35,757 nt of DNA from assembly GCA_006218025.1 (NCBI GenBank), contig VBWA01000044.1, forward strand, positions 1 through 35,757. The letters are read 5' to 3'. Below the pieces are notes generated by a model. That model searched no databases and was not told the origin of the DNA. It worked only from the letters and a program-made list of their open reading frames with translations. Shown here one piece after another: positions 17,412 to 26,367 of this stretch; positions within the stretch are counted from its first letter, which is position 1; every line of letters begins with the position of its first letter. A program made the translations under genes and the position numbers. Source of the DNA: Rhodocyclaceae bacterium. Lineage in GTDB: Bacteria; Pseudomonadota; Gammaproteobacteria; Burkholderiales; Rhodocyclaceae.

Positions 17412-19193
17412 ATGTCCACCGAATTCCTGTCGGAAAAAGAGCAGGCCGTCGTCCAGGCCGAGCAGATCAAGGCGTTCTTCAGCGAGACCAACGACCAGAA
17501 CATCGCCGGCGCGCTGGTGATGAGCCTGCTGGTCTACATGGTGCACGACGGCATCCCGATCTGGACCTGGCTGCCGGCTCTGTGCGCCCTCTATCTGGTC
17601 ACCGTCGTGCGCTGGTGGCTGGTCTGGCAATACCGCCACTCGCCGGGCATCCGCAGCACGGCGCAGTGGGGGCGCACCCAGGACATCACCGGTGCGCTGG
17701 CGGGAATATGCTGGGGATTCGCCAACACCGCCATGCTCATGCATGCGTCGACCGTGTCCCAGTTGGCGATCCTGACAGTGATCACCGTCTCGGCCTCGAG
17801 CAACGCTTCGGAAGGTTTTTCCTACGTACCGCCGTCGCGGGCATACATCCTCGCCTCGATCGCCCCGCCCACGCTCTGGCTGCTGACCGCCGGCGACAGC
17901 TTGCACACCATCCTCGGGATGATGCTGCTGGTGTTCCTGCCGATGACCATCTGGCAGGCGCAAAAGCGCAACCGGGTATTCATCGAGGTCCAGCAACTGC
18001 GTTTCCGCAACGAGGCGCTGGCCAGGGAAGTGACCCTGCAGCGCGACGTGGCGGAACAGGCTTACCGGACCAAGGCGCGTTTCCTCGCCGCCGCCAGCCA
18101 CGACCTGCGCCAGCCGATGCAGGCCTTGTCGATCTTCCACGAACTGCTGCGCAACGAGCCGCACTCCTCGCGTGGTGCCGAGTTGCTCGCCAGCGCCCAG
18201 CAGTCCGCCGCCGCCATGAACATGCTGCTTGGCGCCCTGCTCGACATCTCGAAGCTCGACGCCAACGTCATCAATACCGATTGCCGTCCGTTTCCGGTGC
18301 AGACCCTGCTCGACGAAATGGCGCGTGAGTTCGCGCCGCTGGCCGGGCACAAGGGCCTGCGGCTGCGCGTCATGCCATGCTCGGCGGTCATCCGCAGCGA
18401 TCCGACGCTACTGGGCCGGGTGCTGCGCAACCTGCTGTCCAATGCAATCCGCTATACGCCGTCGGGACGCGTCCTGGTGGGCTGCCGGCGACGCCGGGGG
18501 CAGTTGCACATCGAAGTGTTCGACACCGGCATCGGCATTGCCGAAGACCAGCACAGCGCGATCTTCGCCGAGTTCTATCAGGTCGACAACAAGGCCAGGG
18601 ACCGGCAGCAGGGCATTGGTCTTGGCCTCGCCATCGTCGAGCGTGTAGCGCGCCTGCTCGGGCATCCGCTGACCTTGCGCTCGGCGCCGGAGCGCGGCTC
18701 CTGTTTCGCCGTTTCGGTCCCCTTGGCGGCACCGGGCGACAAACCCGCAGCGACTCCGGTCGAGGCCGAAAGCGCCCCGGCCGCCGAAAACCTCCGCGGA
18801 CGGCGGGTGCTCCTGGTCGACGACGAAGAGGCCATCCGCACCGGCATGGGCGCGCTCCTGCGTGGCTGGGGATGCGAAGTGATCACCGCCGGATCCATCA
18901 CCGACGCGTTGGCCAGCACCCACCACGCCGCGATCGACGCCGTCATCTCGGACATGGGCCTGCCGGGGCCGGGCAACGGCATCGACGCCATCGCCGCCTT
19001 GCGCGAACGCCACGGCGCCAACCTGCCCGCGCTGCTCGTCACCGGCGACACCAGTCAGTTCGCGTTGCAGGCCGCCAAGGACGCGAACCTCATCATGCTG
19101 CACAAGCCCATCCAGCCGGCCCGACTGCGCGCCGCCCTCACCACGAGCCTTGCGAGGAGCGACCGGCAAGGCCGCGTCCTGATCACGACATAA
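17412..19193 (+). CDS. Hybrid sensor histidine kinase / response regulator
   Basis: This protein of about 593 residues has an N-terminal membrane domain of about six hydrophobic segments (residues 30-195), then a kinase core with the phosphoacceptor motif [13 protein letters not shown] (His230). ATP-binding motifs are [19 protein letters not shown] and [11 protein letters not shown]-terminal receiver domain has VLLVDDEE, the phosphoacceptor Asp514 in ISDMGLPG and the conserved Lys in LHKPI. The ligand is unknown, because the membrane domain has no recognised periplasmic sensor. The ATG at 17412 is chosen; a TTG at 17361 is possible. Neither has a clear ribosome binding site. It ends overlapping the convergent ubiA by 11 bases. 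Confidence 0.92.
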   Translation: MSTEFLSEKEQAVVQAEQIKAFFSETNDQNIAGALVMSLLVYMVHDGIPIWTWLPALCALYLVTVVRWWLVWQYRHSPGIRSTAQWGRTQDITGALAGICWGFANTAMLMHASTVSQLAILTVITVSASSNASEGFSYVPPSRAYILASIAPPTLWLLTAGDSLHTILGMMLLVFLPMTIWQAQKRNRVFIEVQQLRFRNEALAREVTLQRDVAEQAYRTKARFLAAASHDLRQPMQALSIFHELLRNEPHSSRGAELLASAQQSAAAMNMLLGALLDISKLDANVINTDCRPFPVQTLLDEMAREFAPLAGHKGLRLRVMPCSAVIRSDPTLLGRVLRNLLSNAIRYTPSGRVLVGCRRRRGQLHIEVFDTGIGIAEDQHSAIFAEFYQVDNKARDRQQGIGLGLAIVERVARLLGHPLTLRSAPERGSCFAVSVPLAAPGDKPAATPVEAESAPAAENLRGRRVLLVDDEEAIRTGMGALLRGWGCEVITAGSITDALASTHHAAIDAVISDMGLPGPGNGIDAIAALRERHGANLPALLVTGDTSQFALQAAKDANLIMLHKPIQPARLRAALTTSLARSDRQGRVLITT

Positions 19194-20070
19194 GCCAGGG
19201 CTGCAGGTTGAGTTCGGCCGCGATGCCCGCGAAGATGGCCGCGCCGAACCAGTTGTTGTGCCGGAAGGCGGCGAAGCAGCCCTCGCGGCTGCGGCTGCGG
19301 ATCAGGCTGTAGTGATATCCGGCGACCGCAGCGGCGGTGACCAGCCCGGCAAAATACATCGGCCCGTACGCCAGCTGCCGGCCAAGGACCGCCAGGATTC
19401 CGAGCGTGGCGGCGTAGCAGAGCATCACGGCCGGCACATCGAAACGGCCGAAGGTGATCGCCGCGGTGCGGATGCCGATCTTGAGGTCATCCTCGCGATC
19501 GACCATGGCGTATTCGGTGTCGTAGGCCAGCGCCCAGAAAATGTTGGCGAGCAGCAGCGTCCAGCCCAGCGGACCGACTTCACCGGTCACCGCGGCGAAC
19601 GCCATCGGAATGCCGAAGCCGAAGGCGACGCCGAGATAGGCCTGCGGCAGGGCGAAGAAGCGCTTGGTGAACGGATAGCTCGCAGCGAGAAAGACCGCGA
19701 TCAACGCCAGCCACCATACCTCGGCAAAAATCGGCAGCACCAGCAGGAAGGCACAGAAAACCAGCACGGCCGCCAGCGTCAGCGCCTCGCGAACGGACAC
19801 CTTGCGCGCCGCCAACGGCCTGTCTTTGGTGCGTTCGACGTGAGGATCGAAATCGCGGTCGGCATAGTCGTTGATGACGCAACCCGCGGAACGCATCAGC
19901 AGCGTGCCCATGGCGAAGATCCAGACCAGCATCCAGTACGGCTGCCCCTCCGTCGCGATCCACAGCGCCCACAGCGTCGGCCACAGCAGCAGCAGCGTGC
20001 CGATCGGCTTGTCCAGCCGCATCAGCTTTTCGTAGAGGGTCAGGCGTTCCTTGAGTTCAGCGAGAGTCAT
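19183..20070 (-). CDS. ubiA: 4-hydroxybenzoate polyprenyltransferase UbiA
   Basis: This 295-residue integral membrane enzyme attaches the polyprenyl tail to 4-hydroxybenzoate in ubiquinone synthesis. The two Asp-rich magnesium/diphosphate motifs are present: NDYADRDFD (near residue 72) and DREDDLKIG (near 195). YLRLDKPIG-type [16 protein letters not shown] near the N-terminus is typical. The start at 20070 gives the normal family start [10 protein letters not shown]; a longer frame reaches into recG. It is separated from recG by 10 bases and is the last gene of the metY-to-ubiA run. Its end overlaps the convergent kinase gene. Confidence 0.96.
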   Translation of the reverse strand: MTLAELKERLTLYEKLMRLDKPIGTLLLLWPTLWALWIATEGQPYWMLVWIFAMGTLLMRSAGCVINDYADRDFDPHVERTKDRPLAARKVSVREALTLAAVLVFCAFLLVLPIFAEVWWLALIAVFLAASYPFTKRFFALPQAYLGVAFGFGIPMAFAAVTGEVGPLGWTLLLANIFWALAYDTEYAMVDREDDLKIGIRTAAITFGRFDVPAVMLCYAATLGILAVLGRQLAYGPMYFAGLVTAAAVAGYHYSLIRSRSREGCFAAFRHNNWFGAAIFAGIAAELNLQPWLMS

Positions 20071-20080
20071 GCGACAAATT

Positions 20081-22123
20081 TTACGCCTTGAGCAACTCTT
20101 CGCGACCGCCCAACCAGCGCTGCAGATGCGCGGCGGCGGCCTCCGGCGCGTTGTGCAGCATGTCTTCCGCCACGGCGCGCGCCTGTTCGACCAGCGCCGC
20201 ATCTTCCAGATCGGCGTAGCGCAGCAGCGGCAGGCCGCTTTGCTTCGCCCCGATAAATTCACCGGGGCCGCGCAGGCGCAAGTCCTCGCGCGCGATCTCG
20301 AAACCGTCGGTGCTCTCGAAAATGACTTTCAGCCGCGCCCGGGCAAGTTCGCCCAGCGGCTGGGCGTAGAGCAGGATGCACGCCGACTGGGCCGTGCCGC
20401 GCCCGACGCGGCCGCGCAACTGGTGCAGTTGCGCCAGGCCGAAGCGCTCGGCGTGCTCGATGACCATCAGGCTGGCATTCGGCACGTCGACGCCGACTTC
20501 GATCACCGTGGTGGCCACCAGCAAATGAATCTCGTTCGCCACGAAAGCGCTCATCATGGCGGCCTTTTCGGCAGCCTTGAGGCGGCCATGGACGAGACCG
20601 ATCTTGAGGTCGGGCAGATCGGCCGCGAGGCGGGCGAAGGTCTCCTCCGCCGTCTTGAGTTGCAGGGTCTCGCTTTCTTCTATCAGCGGACAGACCCAGT
20701 AGGCCTGACGCCCGCCGCGGCAGGCCTCATGCACGCGCGCCACAACCTGGTCGCGGCGGGCTTCCGAAACCAGCTTGGTGGTCACCGGGCTGCGGCCGGG
20801 TGGCAGCTCGTCGAGCACCGAAACATCCAGGTCGGCGTAGTAACTCATCGCCAGGGTGCGCGGGATCGGCGTCGCCGACATTGCCAGCTGATGCGCATAG
20901 AGGCCCTTGTCTTTCAGCGCCAGGCGCTGGCGCACGCCGAAGCGGTGCTGCTCGTCGACAATCGCCAGGCCGAGGCGGGCGAACTCGACCTTGTCTTCGA
21001 TCAGGGCATGCGTGCCGACAATAATCGGCGTGTCGCCAGCGCCGACTTTCACGATCGCCGCCTCCTTCTCGCGCTTCTTCAGGCTGCCGGTGAGCCACGC
21101 GACTTCGAGGCCGAGCGGCGCCAGCCACGCCGCCAGCTTGCGGTAATGCTGCTCGGCAAGGATTTCCGTCGGCGCCATCAGCGCCGCCTGATGCCCGGCT
21201 TCGACCGCCTGCAGCATGGCCAGCGCGGCCACCACCGTCTTGCCGCTGCCGACATCGCCCTGCAGCAGGCGCTGCATCGGATGCGGCTGGGCCAGATCGG
21301 AAGCGATCTCCTGCCAGGCACGTTGTTGCGCCTTGGTCAGGCGAAACGGCAGCGAGGCCAGCAGCGACCTGGTCAGCTTCGCCGTTGATTTGAGTCGCGG
21401 TGCGCCGCGGGCGCGGCGGGCGGCATAGGCACGCCGCAGACTGAGTTGCTGCGCCAGCAGTTCGTCGAACTGCACGCGGCGCCAGGCCGGATGGTCGCGG
21501 GCTTCCAGCTCAGCCTGGGTCATTTCCGGCGGCGGCGTATGCAGGCGATGAATTGCGGCGGCGAACTCGGGTAGATGCAGGCGCTCGCGCAGGGCCGGCG
21601 GCAGCGTGTCGGCCAGATCGGCGCGCGTCAGCGCGCGCTCGATCAGGCGGCGCAAGGTAGCCTGGCCGAGACCGGCCGTGGTCGGATAGACCGGCGTCAG
21701 GCATTCCGGCAGGCTTTCGCCGGCCGCGACGACATGGAAACGCGGATGGATGATTTCAGGACCGAGATAGCCCTCGTGCAGCTCGCCGAAAATCCTCAGG
21801 CGCGCACCGGGCTGCAAGACCTTTTGCTGGCTCGGATAGAAATTCAGGAAGCGCAGCAGCAATGCGCCGCTGTCATCCCTTACGCGCGCCAGCAACTGGC
21901 GACGCGGCCGATAGGCGATTTCGCTGTCTACGACCTCGACCTCGAACTGCGCCGCGACACCTGCCCGCGCGTCGACGAGCGCCGTGATGCGGGTTTCATC
22001 CTCGTAACGCAGCGGCAGATGCAGGATGAAATCGGCATCGGTGCGCAGACCGAGCCGAGCCAGGCGGGCCGCAAGAGTATTGGCGCTCGCGGCCTTTTTT
22101 TCAGCCAAGGACGAGCACGGCAT
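20081..22123 (-). CDS. recG: ATP-dependent DNA helicase RecG
   Basis: This 680-residue protein is RecG, which remodels stalled replication forks and branched recombination intermediates. An N-terminal wedge (OB-fold) region (about 1-230; [10 protein letters not shown]) precedes the SF2 helicase core. That core shows [14 protein letters not shown] (Walker A), [18 protein letters not shown] (DEAH-type box), [22 protein letters not shown] and the C-terminal [16 protein letters not shown]. The ATG at 22123 overlaps ridA by 23 bases; a TTG a few codons downstream is possible. A dispersed-repeat copy encodes KVGAGDT between the Walker A region and the DEQH box. Confidence 0.97.
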   Translation of the reverse strand: MPCSSLAEKKAASANTLAARLARLGLRTDADFILHLPLRYEDETRITALVDARAGVAAQFEVEVVDSEIAYRPRRQLLARVRDDSGALLLRFLNFYPSQQKVLQPGARLRIFGELHEGYLGPEIIHPRFHVVAAGESLPECLTPVYPTTAGLGQATLRRLIERALTRADLADTLPPALRERLHLPEFAAAIHRLHTPPPEMTQAELEARDHPAWRRVQFDELLAQQLSLRRAYAARRARGAPRLKSTAKLTRSLLASLPFRLTKAQQRAWQEIASDLAQPHPMQRLLQGDVGSGKTVVAALAMLQAVEAGHQAALMAPTEILAEQHYRKLAAWLAPLGLEVAWLTGSLKKREKEAAIVKVGAGDTPIIVGTHALIEDKVEFARLGLAIVDEQHRFGVRQRLALKDKGLYAHQLAMSATPIPRTLAMSYYADLDVSVLDELPPGRSPVTTKLVSEARRDQVVARVHEACRGGRQAYWVCPLIEESETLQLKTAEETFARLAADLPDLKIGLVHGRLKAAEKAAMMSAFVANEIHLLVATTVIEVGVDVPNASLMVIEHAERFGLAQLHQLRGRVGRGTAQSACILLYAQPLGELARARLKVIFESTDGFEIAREDLRLRGPGEFIGAKQSGLPLLRYADLEDAALVEQARAVAEDMLHNAPEAAAAHLQRWLGGREELLKA
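21025..21049 (-). repeat. Dispersed 25-base repeat, copy D (inside recG)
   Basis: This copy has the exact 16-base core and one mismatch in 25. It is read as Lys-Val-Gly-Ala-Gly-Asp-Thr just before IIVGTHAL. RecG homologues align across it without a gap, so it did not lengthen the protein. Confidence 0.7.
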
Positions 22124-22481
22124 CGGCCTCGACCAGGGCGCCGCGCGGCAATTCCTTGACGCCCACCGCGGCGCGCGCCGGGAAGGGCTCGCTGACGTAT
22201 TTCGCCATGGTTTCATTCACCTTGGCGAAGTTGGCCAGGTCGGTCAGGTAGATGTTGAACTTCACCGCGTCGTTCAGCGTCGCGCCGGCGGCGGCGGCCA
22301 CGGCCTTGAGGTTCTCGAAGACGCGTACGATCTGTGCCTCGATGCCTTCGACCATCTGCATGCTGACAGGATCGAGCCCGATCTGGCCGGACAGGTAGAC
22401 GGTGTCGCCGACCTGCACGGCCTGCGAGTAGGTGCCGATGGCGGCCGGGGCGGCGGAGGTGGAAATAATCTTGCGGCTCAT
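22101..22481 (-). CDS. ridA: Reactive intermediate deaminase RidA
   Basis: This 126-residue YjgF/YER057c-family protein hydrolyses reactive enamine/imine intermediates such as 2-aminoacrylate in the cytoplasm. The family signature is clear: [25 protein letters not shown] is split over residues 11-35, the catalytic arginine is Arg103 in PARAAVGV and the nearby acidic residue is in [14 protein letters not shown] lies upstream of the ATG at 22481. It starts 13 bases after the SPOR gene and overlaps recG, so it is part of the same operon. Confidence 0.97.
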   Translation of the reverse strand: MSRKIISTSAAPAAIGTYSQAVQVGDTVYLSGQIGLDPVSMQMVEGIEAQIVRVFENLKAVAAAAGATLNDAVKFNIYLTDLANFAKVNETMAKYVSEPFPARAAVGVKELPRGALVEADAVLVLG

Positions 22482-22494
22482 GGTTTTGTCCTGT

Positions 22495-23100
22495 TCACTT
22501 CCTGGTGGTTATCAGCAGGCCATCGTCGAGGCCGAGTTCCTTCAGTTTGGCGCGCGCGGCATCGACTTCCTGTCGCGTCCTGAAGGGGCCGACAGAAACG
22601 CGCGCCTCGATGGTGGCGGGGATGCCGTTTGCCACCAGTTTAGCGCGTAGATCCTCCGCGTTGGCCATGTTGCCGAAGACACCCATCTGCAGCGCGTAGC
22701 GGCGTTCGACGGCCTGCGTGACGGGACGCGATGCCGGAGCGCGGTGCGGCGCCGCCACTATGGGCGCCGGCTGAACCTGCGATGGCCGCGGCGCACTCGG
22801 TGCCGCCGTGCGCTCCGGCACGGCCTTCACTGCAGGCTTCGCCACTTCGGGCTCCGGCTTGGCCTCGATGGCGGGCGCGATCGGCTTCGTCTCCGACTCG
22901 GTGGCTGGCGCCGGCTTGGGCGGCAAGGTAAGCTTGGCGGCCACCGGAGGCGTGGGAGGCGTGTAGATCGCCTCGAACATCGCCAGGCTGCCCAACAGGC
23001 CAACCACCATCAGGGCTGCGATGAGGATGCGATTGACCAGGCGCCGCCTGAGGGACTCTTCAGGCGTGGGCGCGTGATCCAGATTCGATATCTCGTCCAT
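22495..23100 (-). CDS. Membrane-anchored SPOR-domain protein
   Basis: This 201-residue protein has a short cytoplasmic N-terminus, one hydrophobic anchor (residues 23-45), a Pro/Ala/Lys-rich linker (about 50-125) and a C-terminal SPOR domain (about 130-200; [41 protein letters not shown], ending LLITTRK). SPOR domains bind denuded septal peptidoglycan, so a role at the division site in the periplasm is likely. The ATG at 23100 has GAGGA upstream; the frame opens further to 23136. Its start lies inside the end of the DUF2802 gene (41-base overlap). Confidence 0.9.
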   Translation of the reverse strand: MDEISNLDHAPTPEESLRRRLVNRILIAALMVVGLLGSLAMFEAIYTPPTPPVAAKLTLPPKPAPATESETKPIAPAIEAKPEPEVAKPAVKAVPERTAAPSAPRPSQVQPAPIVAAPHRAPASRPVTQAVERRYALQMGVFGNMANAEDLRAKLVANGIPATIEARVSVGPFRTRQEVDAARAKLKELGLDDGLLITTRK

Positions 23101-23644
23101 TGCGATCCTCGCCTTGCTCGTGCCGCTCGAATTCATACGGCTGCGTATTGGCGCAGCCGGCAGTCGCGCCGCGCCGCTGGAGATGCCGCAGCAGGCGGTA
23201 ATTCCGCTGGCCGCCCATTACGCCACCCATTGCGCCGGCGGGCACGCCTTGCGGCGCCAGCGCAATCGCTTCGCCGCAGGCCGGCGTCATACAGCGCGCC
23301 ACCTTCAGCCGCGCGACGTCCTCGGCAACATTGGCCAACACCTCGTTCAGCCGCATGCTTTCGCTGCGCAGACGCTGGAGTTCGCCTTCGATCCTGGCCT
23401 GCGCCAGCATCCGGGCAAGCTCCGGCGACAGCTGCCTTGGCTGCGGCGCCTGCGCTTGCGGTGCGAAATCGGGCTCCCATGCGGAAAATCCGGGCCCGGA
23501 CGCCGGCCGCAGGCTGTCGCGGCGCTTCGCCGCCATCTCGAACAATCGCATCACCGACAGGACCAGATAGACGCCAACCATCGCTGCCAACAGCAGGACG
23601 ACGTCGCGCCAGCCGATGCCGGCCAGGAAGGCAGCGTGCATCAT
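23060..23644 (-). CDS. DUF2802-like membrane-anchored protein, possibly frameshifted near its end
   Basis: This 194-residue protein has an N-terminal hydrophobic anchor (about 8-27), a coiled-coil-prone region (ELARMLAQARIEGELQRLRS) and a DUF2802-like start of the C-terminal helix pair (YGEAI-type CGEAIALAPQGVPAGAM). After that the reading frame continues in sequence unlike the family (MGGVMGGQRNYRLLRHLQ). Another frame of the same strand reads ITACCGISSGAARL, much closer to the expected C-G-I-S-x-x-E-A ending. The ATG at 23644 forms an ATGA overlap with metY; Met at 23641 is an alternative. Function is unknown. Confidence 0.65.
   Translation of the reverse strand: MMHAAFLAGIGWRDVVLLLAAMVGVYLVLSVMRLFEMAAKRRDSLRPASGPGFSAWEPDFAPQAQAPQPRQLSPELARMLAQARIEGELQRLRSESMRLNEVLANVAEDVARLKVARCMTPACGEAIALAPQGVPAGAMGGVMGGQRNYRLLRHLQRRGATAGCANTQPYEFERHEQGEDRNGRDIESGSRAHA
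23210..23233 (-). repeat. Imperfect 12-base tandem duplication in the DUF2802-like gene
   Basis: Two adjacent 12-base units (23210-23221 and 23222-23233) agree at 10 of 12 positions and encode Ala-Met-Gly-Gly and Val-Met-Gly-Gly. They lie just before the point where the likely family frame changes. Confidence 0.6.
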
Positions 23645-24936
23645 GCGGCACGCTCCAGGGCCTGATCGATGTCCCAGAGGATGTCGTCCAGAGTCTCCAA
23701 CCCGACCGACAGGCGCACCATGTCCGGCGTCACGCCGGACGCCTGCTGGTCGGCCGCGGAGAGCTGCCGATGAGTGGTCGATGCCGGATGAATCACCAGC
23801 GTCTTGGCATCGCCGATATTGGCCAGGTGGGAACAGAACTGCAGGGCATCGATGAAGCGTTCGCCTGCCTGCTGGCCTCCCGAGACGCCAAAGCACAGCA
23901 GCGCGCCGGCGCCCGGATGGCGCGGGCTGCCAAGGTAGCGCTGCGCCAGCGCATAGCCGGGGCTGGCTGGCAGGCCCGGATAATTGACCCAGGCCACGCG
24001 CGGATGGCCTTGCAGATGTTGCGCCACAGCCATCGCATTTTCGCAATGCCGCTGCATGCGCAGGGGCAGCGTCTCGATGCCCTGCATCAGCTGCCACGCG
24101 GAAAAAGGCGACAGTGCCGGACCGAAGGTGCGCAGGGTTTCCATGCGCGCCTTCATGGTGAAGCCGAAATCGCCGAAGGTCTCGTAGAACTTGACGCCGT
24201 GATAGCCGCGCGACGGTTCGGTCATGCCGGGGAACTTGCCGTTGCCCCAGTCGAATTTTCCCGATTCGATCACCACGCCGCCCAGCGTGGTGCCGTGGCC
24301 GCCGAGAAACTTGGTCGCCGAGTGCACGATGATGTCGGCGCCATGCCGGAACGGCTGGCAGAGATACGGCGAAGGCACCGTGTTGTCGATGACCAGCGGC
24401 ACGCCGTGGGCATGGGCGACGTCCGCCACGGCCTCGATGTCGAGCACGTTGAGGCGCGGATTGGCCACCGTCTCGGCGAACAGGCATCGGGTGTTTTCCG
24501 ACAATGCCGCGCGGAAATTTTCGGGATCGTCGGAATCGACGAACACGGTCTCGATGCCGAGCTTGCGCAGGCTGACATCGAGCTGGGAGAAGCTGCCGCC
24601 ATACAGGGATCGCGCGGCGACGATGCGATCGCCGGACTCGCACAGGGTCAGCAGCGCCACGATCTGCGCCGCCAGCCCGGTGGCTGCGGCCACTGCAGCG
24701 CGGCCGCCTTCCAGCGCGGCCATGCGCTCCTCGAAGGCGGCGACGGTGGGGTTGCCGATGCGCGAATAGACGTTGCCGAAGGTTTGCAGGTTGAACAGGC
24801 TGGCCGCGTGTTCCGCCGAATCGAAAACGAAGGAACTGGTCTGGTGGATCGGCAAGGCGCGGGCGCCGGTCGCTGCATCGGGCTGGGCGCCGGCATGCAG
24901 GCAGAGGGTTTCGATACCGTAGTGGCGATCCGTCAT
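23641..24936 (-). CDS. metY: O-acetylhomoserine sulfhydrylase (MetY type)
   Basis: This 431-residue PLP enzyme of the Cys/Met metabolism family probably makes homocysteine directly from O-acetylhomoserine and sulfide. MetY features are HAGAQPDAATGARALPIHQT given by residues 14-33, GNVYSRIGNPTVAAFEERMAALE at 54-76 and the PLP lysine Lys209 in HSATKFLGGHG. The long C-terminal part (PHPGAGALLCFGVSGG) separates MetY from MetB/MetC. The start at 24936 is by homology; no good ribosome binding site is seen. It is divergent from ydcF with an 82-bp gap and begins the run down to ubiA. Confidence 0.94.
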   Translation of the reverse strand: MTDRHYGIETLCLHAGAQPDAATGARALPIHQTSSFVFDSAEHAASLFNLQTFGNVYSRIGNPTVAAFEERMAALEGGRAAVAAATGLAAQIVALLTLCESGDRIVAARSLYGGSFSQLDVSLRKLGIETVFVDSDDPENFRAALSENTRCLFAETVANPRLNVLDIEAVADVAHAHGVPLVIDNTVPSPYLCQPFRHGADIIVHSATKFLGGHGTTLGGVVIESGKFDWGNGKFPGMTEPSRGYHGVKFYETFGDFGFTMKARMETLRTFGPALSPFSAWQLMQGIETLPLRMQRHCENAMAVAQHLQGHPRVAWVNYPGLPASPGYALAQRYLGSPRHPGAGALLCFGVSGGQQAGERFIDALQFCSHLANIGDAKTLVIHPASTTHRQLSAADQQASGVTPDMVRLSVGLETLDDILWDIDQALERAA

Positions 24937-25018
24937 GAAATGGTGACCGGGCTGGATTCCGCCGATAATAGCGAGCCCGTCATCCCGCATAAGACGCGAT
25001 CAGCCCCGCCTTTGACCC

Positions 25019-25768
25019 ATGTTTCTGCTGAAGAAGCTCATCGCCGCCCTGATCCTGCCGCCCGCCGGGCCGCTGCTGCTGGCGCTGCTCGGGCTGTGGC
25101 TGACGCGCGCCAAGAGTCGGCGCTGGCAACACGCCGGCCTGTGGCTGGTGACTCTCTCGCTGCTCGGCCTGCTCGTTCTCTCGCTGCCGATCGTCGGCAA
25201 CGCGCTGATGGCACCTCTGGAACCGCATCCGCCGATCACGCCGGCGCAATTGCAGCGGGCGCAGGCAATCGTCGTCCCCGGTGCCGGCTCCTATCGCGCC
25301 GCACCCGAATACGGAGGCGATACGGTCGGCTATTACACGCTGGAGCGCCTGCGCTACGGGGCACGACTGGCGCGCCAATCCCGCCTGCCGCTGCTGGTGA
25401 CCGGCGGCGCCCCGTTCGGCGGCCGGCCCGAGGCCGAGTCGATGCGCGAAGCGCTAGAGAATGATTTCGGCGTGAAGGTGCGCTGGGTCGAAGCCGCCTC
25501 GCGCGACACCGCGGAAAACGCCAGCCTGTCGGCGCCGATGCTGAAGGCGGCCGGCATCACCCGGATTGCCCTGGTCAGCCACGGCTGGCATCTGCCGCGC
25601 GCGATTTCGCTGTTTGAAAAGCAGGGACTGGAGGTCATCGCGGCGCCGACGGCATTCAGCACGACCTCGCCGGCGCTGATCGAAAACCTGCTTCCCGGCG
25701 CCATGGTGCGCAGCCGTCAGGCATTGAGCGAATACCTCGGTCAACTCTATAACCGTCTCAAGGAATAA
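25019..25768 (+). CDS. YdcF/ElyC-like DUF218 membrane protein
   Basis: This 249-residue protein has two N-terminal hydrophobic segments (about 8-28 and 38-60), followed by a DUF218 domain: AIVVPGAGSYRAAPEYGGDTVGYYT at residues 84-108, LLVTGGAPFGGRPEAESM, EAASRDTAENA and VSHGWHLPRAISLFEKQG. This resembles ElyC/YdcF proteins linked to envelope polysaccharide biology. The chemistry of the domain is not settled. Translation of mog begins 2 bases after its stop, so the two are co-expressed. Confidence 0.9.
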   Translation: MFLLKKLIAALILPPAGPLLLALLGLWLTRAKSRRWQHAGLWLVTLSLLGLLVLSLPIVGNALMAPLEPHPPITPAQLQRAQAIVVPGAGSYRAAPEYGGDTVGYYTLERLRYGARLARQSRLPLLVTGGAPFGGRPEAESMREALENDFGVKVRWVEAASRDTAENASLSAPMLKAAGITRIALVSHGWHLPRAISLFEKQGLEVIAAPTAFSTTSPALIENLLPGAMVRSRQALSEYLGQLYNRLKE

Positions 25769-25770
25769 GC

Positions 25771-26358
25771 ATGAACGACGAACTCCTGATCGGCCTCGTC
25801 TCCATCTCCGACCGTGCTTCGAGCGGCGTCTATGAGGACAAGGGCATCCCCGCGCTGCGTGACTGGTTCGACCAGGCGCTCAGTTCGCCCTGGCGCATGG
25901 AAACGCGCTTGATCCCGGACGAGCAGGCAACCATCGAACAGGCCCTGATCGAACTCTGCGACAAGGTCGGCTGCCACCTCGTGCTGACCACCGGCGGCAC
26001 CGGCCCGGCGCCGCGCGACGTGACGCCGGAAGCCACGCTGGCGGTGGCGCACAAGCTCATGCCCGGCTTCGGCGAACAGATGCGGCAGATTTCGCTGGCC
26101 TTCGTGCCGACGGCGATCCTGTCGCGCCAGGTCGGCGTCATCAGGGGCAAGTCGCTGATCCTCAATCTGCCGGGGCAGCCGAAGTCGATCAGGGAAACGC
26201 TCGAAGGCGTCAAGGATGCCGACGGCAAACAGCTTATGCCCGGCATTTTCGCCGCGGTGCCCTACTGCCTCGATCTGATCGGCGGGCCGTATGTGGAGAC
26301 CCGTGAGGCGGTAGTCAAGGCCTTCCGGCCGAAGTCGGCGATCCGGCCGCCACGCTGA
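25771..26358 (+). CDS. mog: Molybdopterin adenylyltransferase
   Basis: This 195-residue MogA-type enzyme activates molybdopterin with ATP to give adenylated molybdopterin before molybdenum insertion. Family motifs are IGLVSISDRASSGVYEDKG, LTTGGTGPAPRDVTPEAT and ILNLPGQPKSIRETLEG. AAGGAA precedes the ATG. It is coupled to ydcF upstream and converges on the PilZ-like gene with a 9-base gap and no terminator visible. No molybdoenzyme gene is in the window. Confidence 0.96.
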   Translation: MNDELLIGLVSISDRASSGVYEDKGIPALRDWFDQALSSPWRMETRLIPDEQATIEQALIELCDKVGCHLVLTTGGTGPAPRDVTPEATLAVAHKLMPGFGEQMRQISLAFVPTAILSRQVGVIRGKSLILNLPGQPKSIRETLEGVKDADGKQLMPGIFAAVPYCLDLIGGPYVETREAVVKAFRPKSAIRPPR

Positions 26359-26367
26359 AACGGACGA

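Noticed and set aside
22744-25464. A 906-codon open frame on the plus strand across SPOR, DUF2802, metY and into ydcF
   Set aside because: It is antisense to well-recognised genes, is Arg/Ala/Gly-rich low-information sequence and has no domain. Long antisense frames are expected in GC-rich DNA.
26331-26355. Further partial matches to the dispersed repeat (here GAAGTCGGCG, and GATACGGCGA near 12509)
   Set aside because: Only 10 of 25 bases agree and both are explained by ordinary coding sequence (mog C-terminus and the GGDEF-domain segment ADTAMY).
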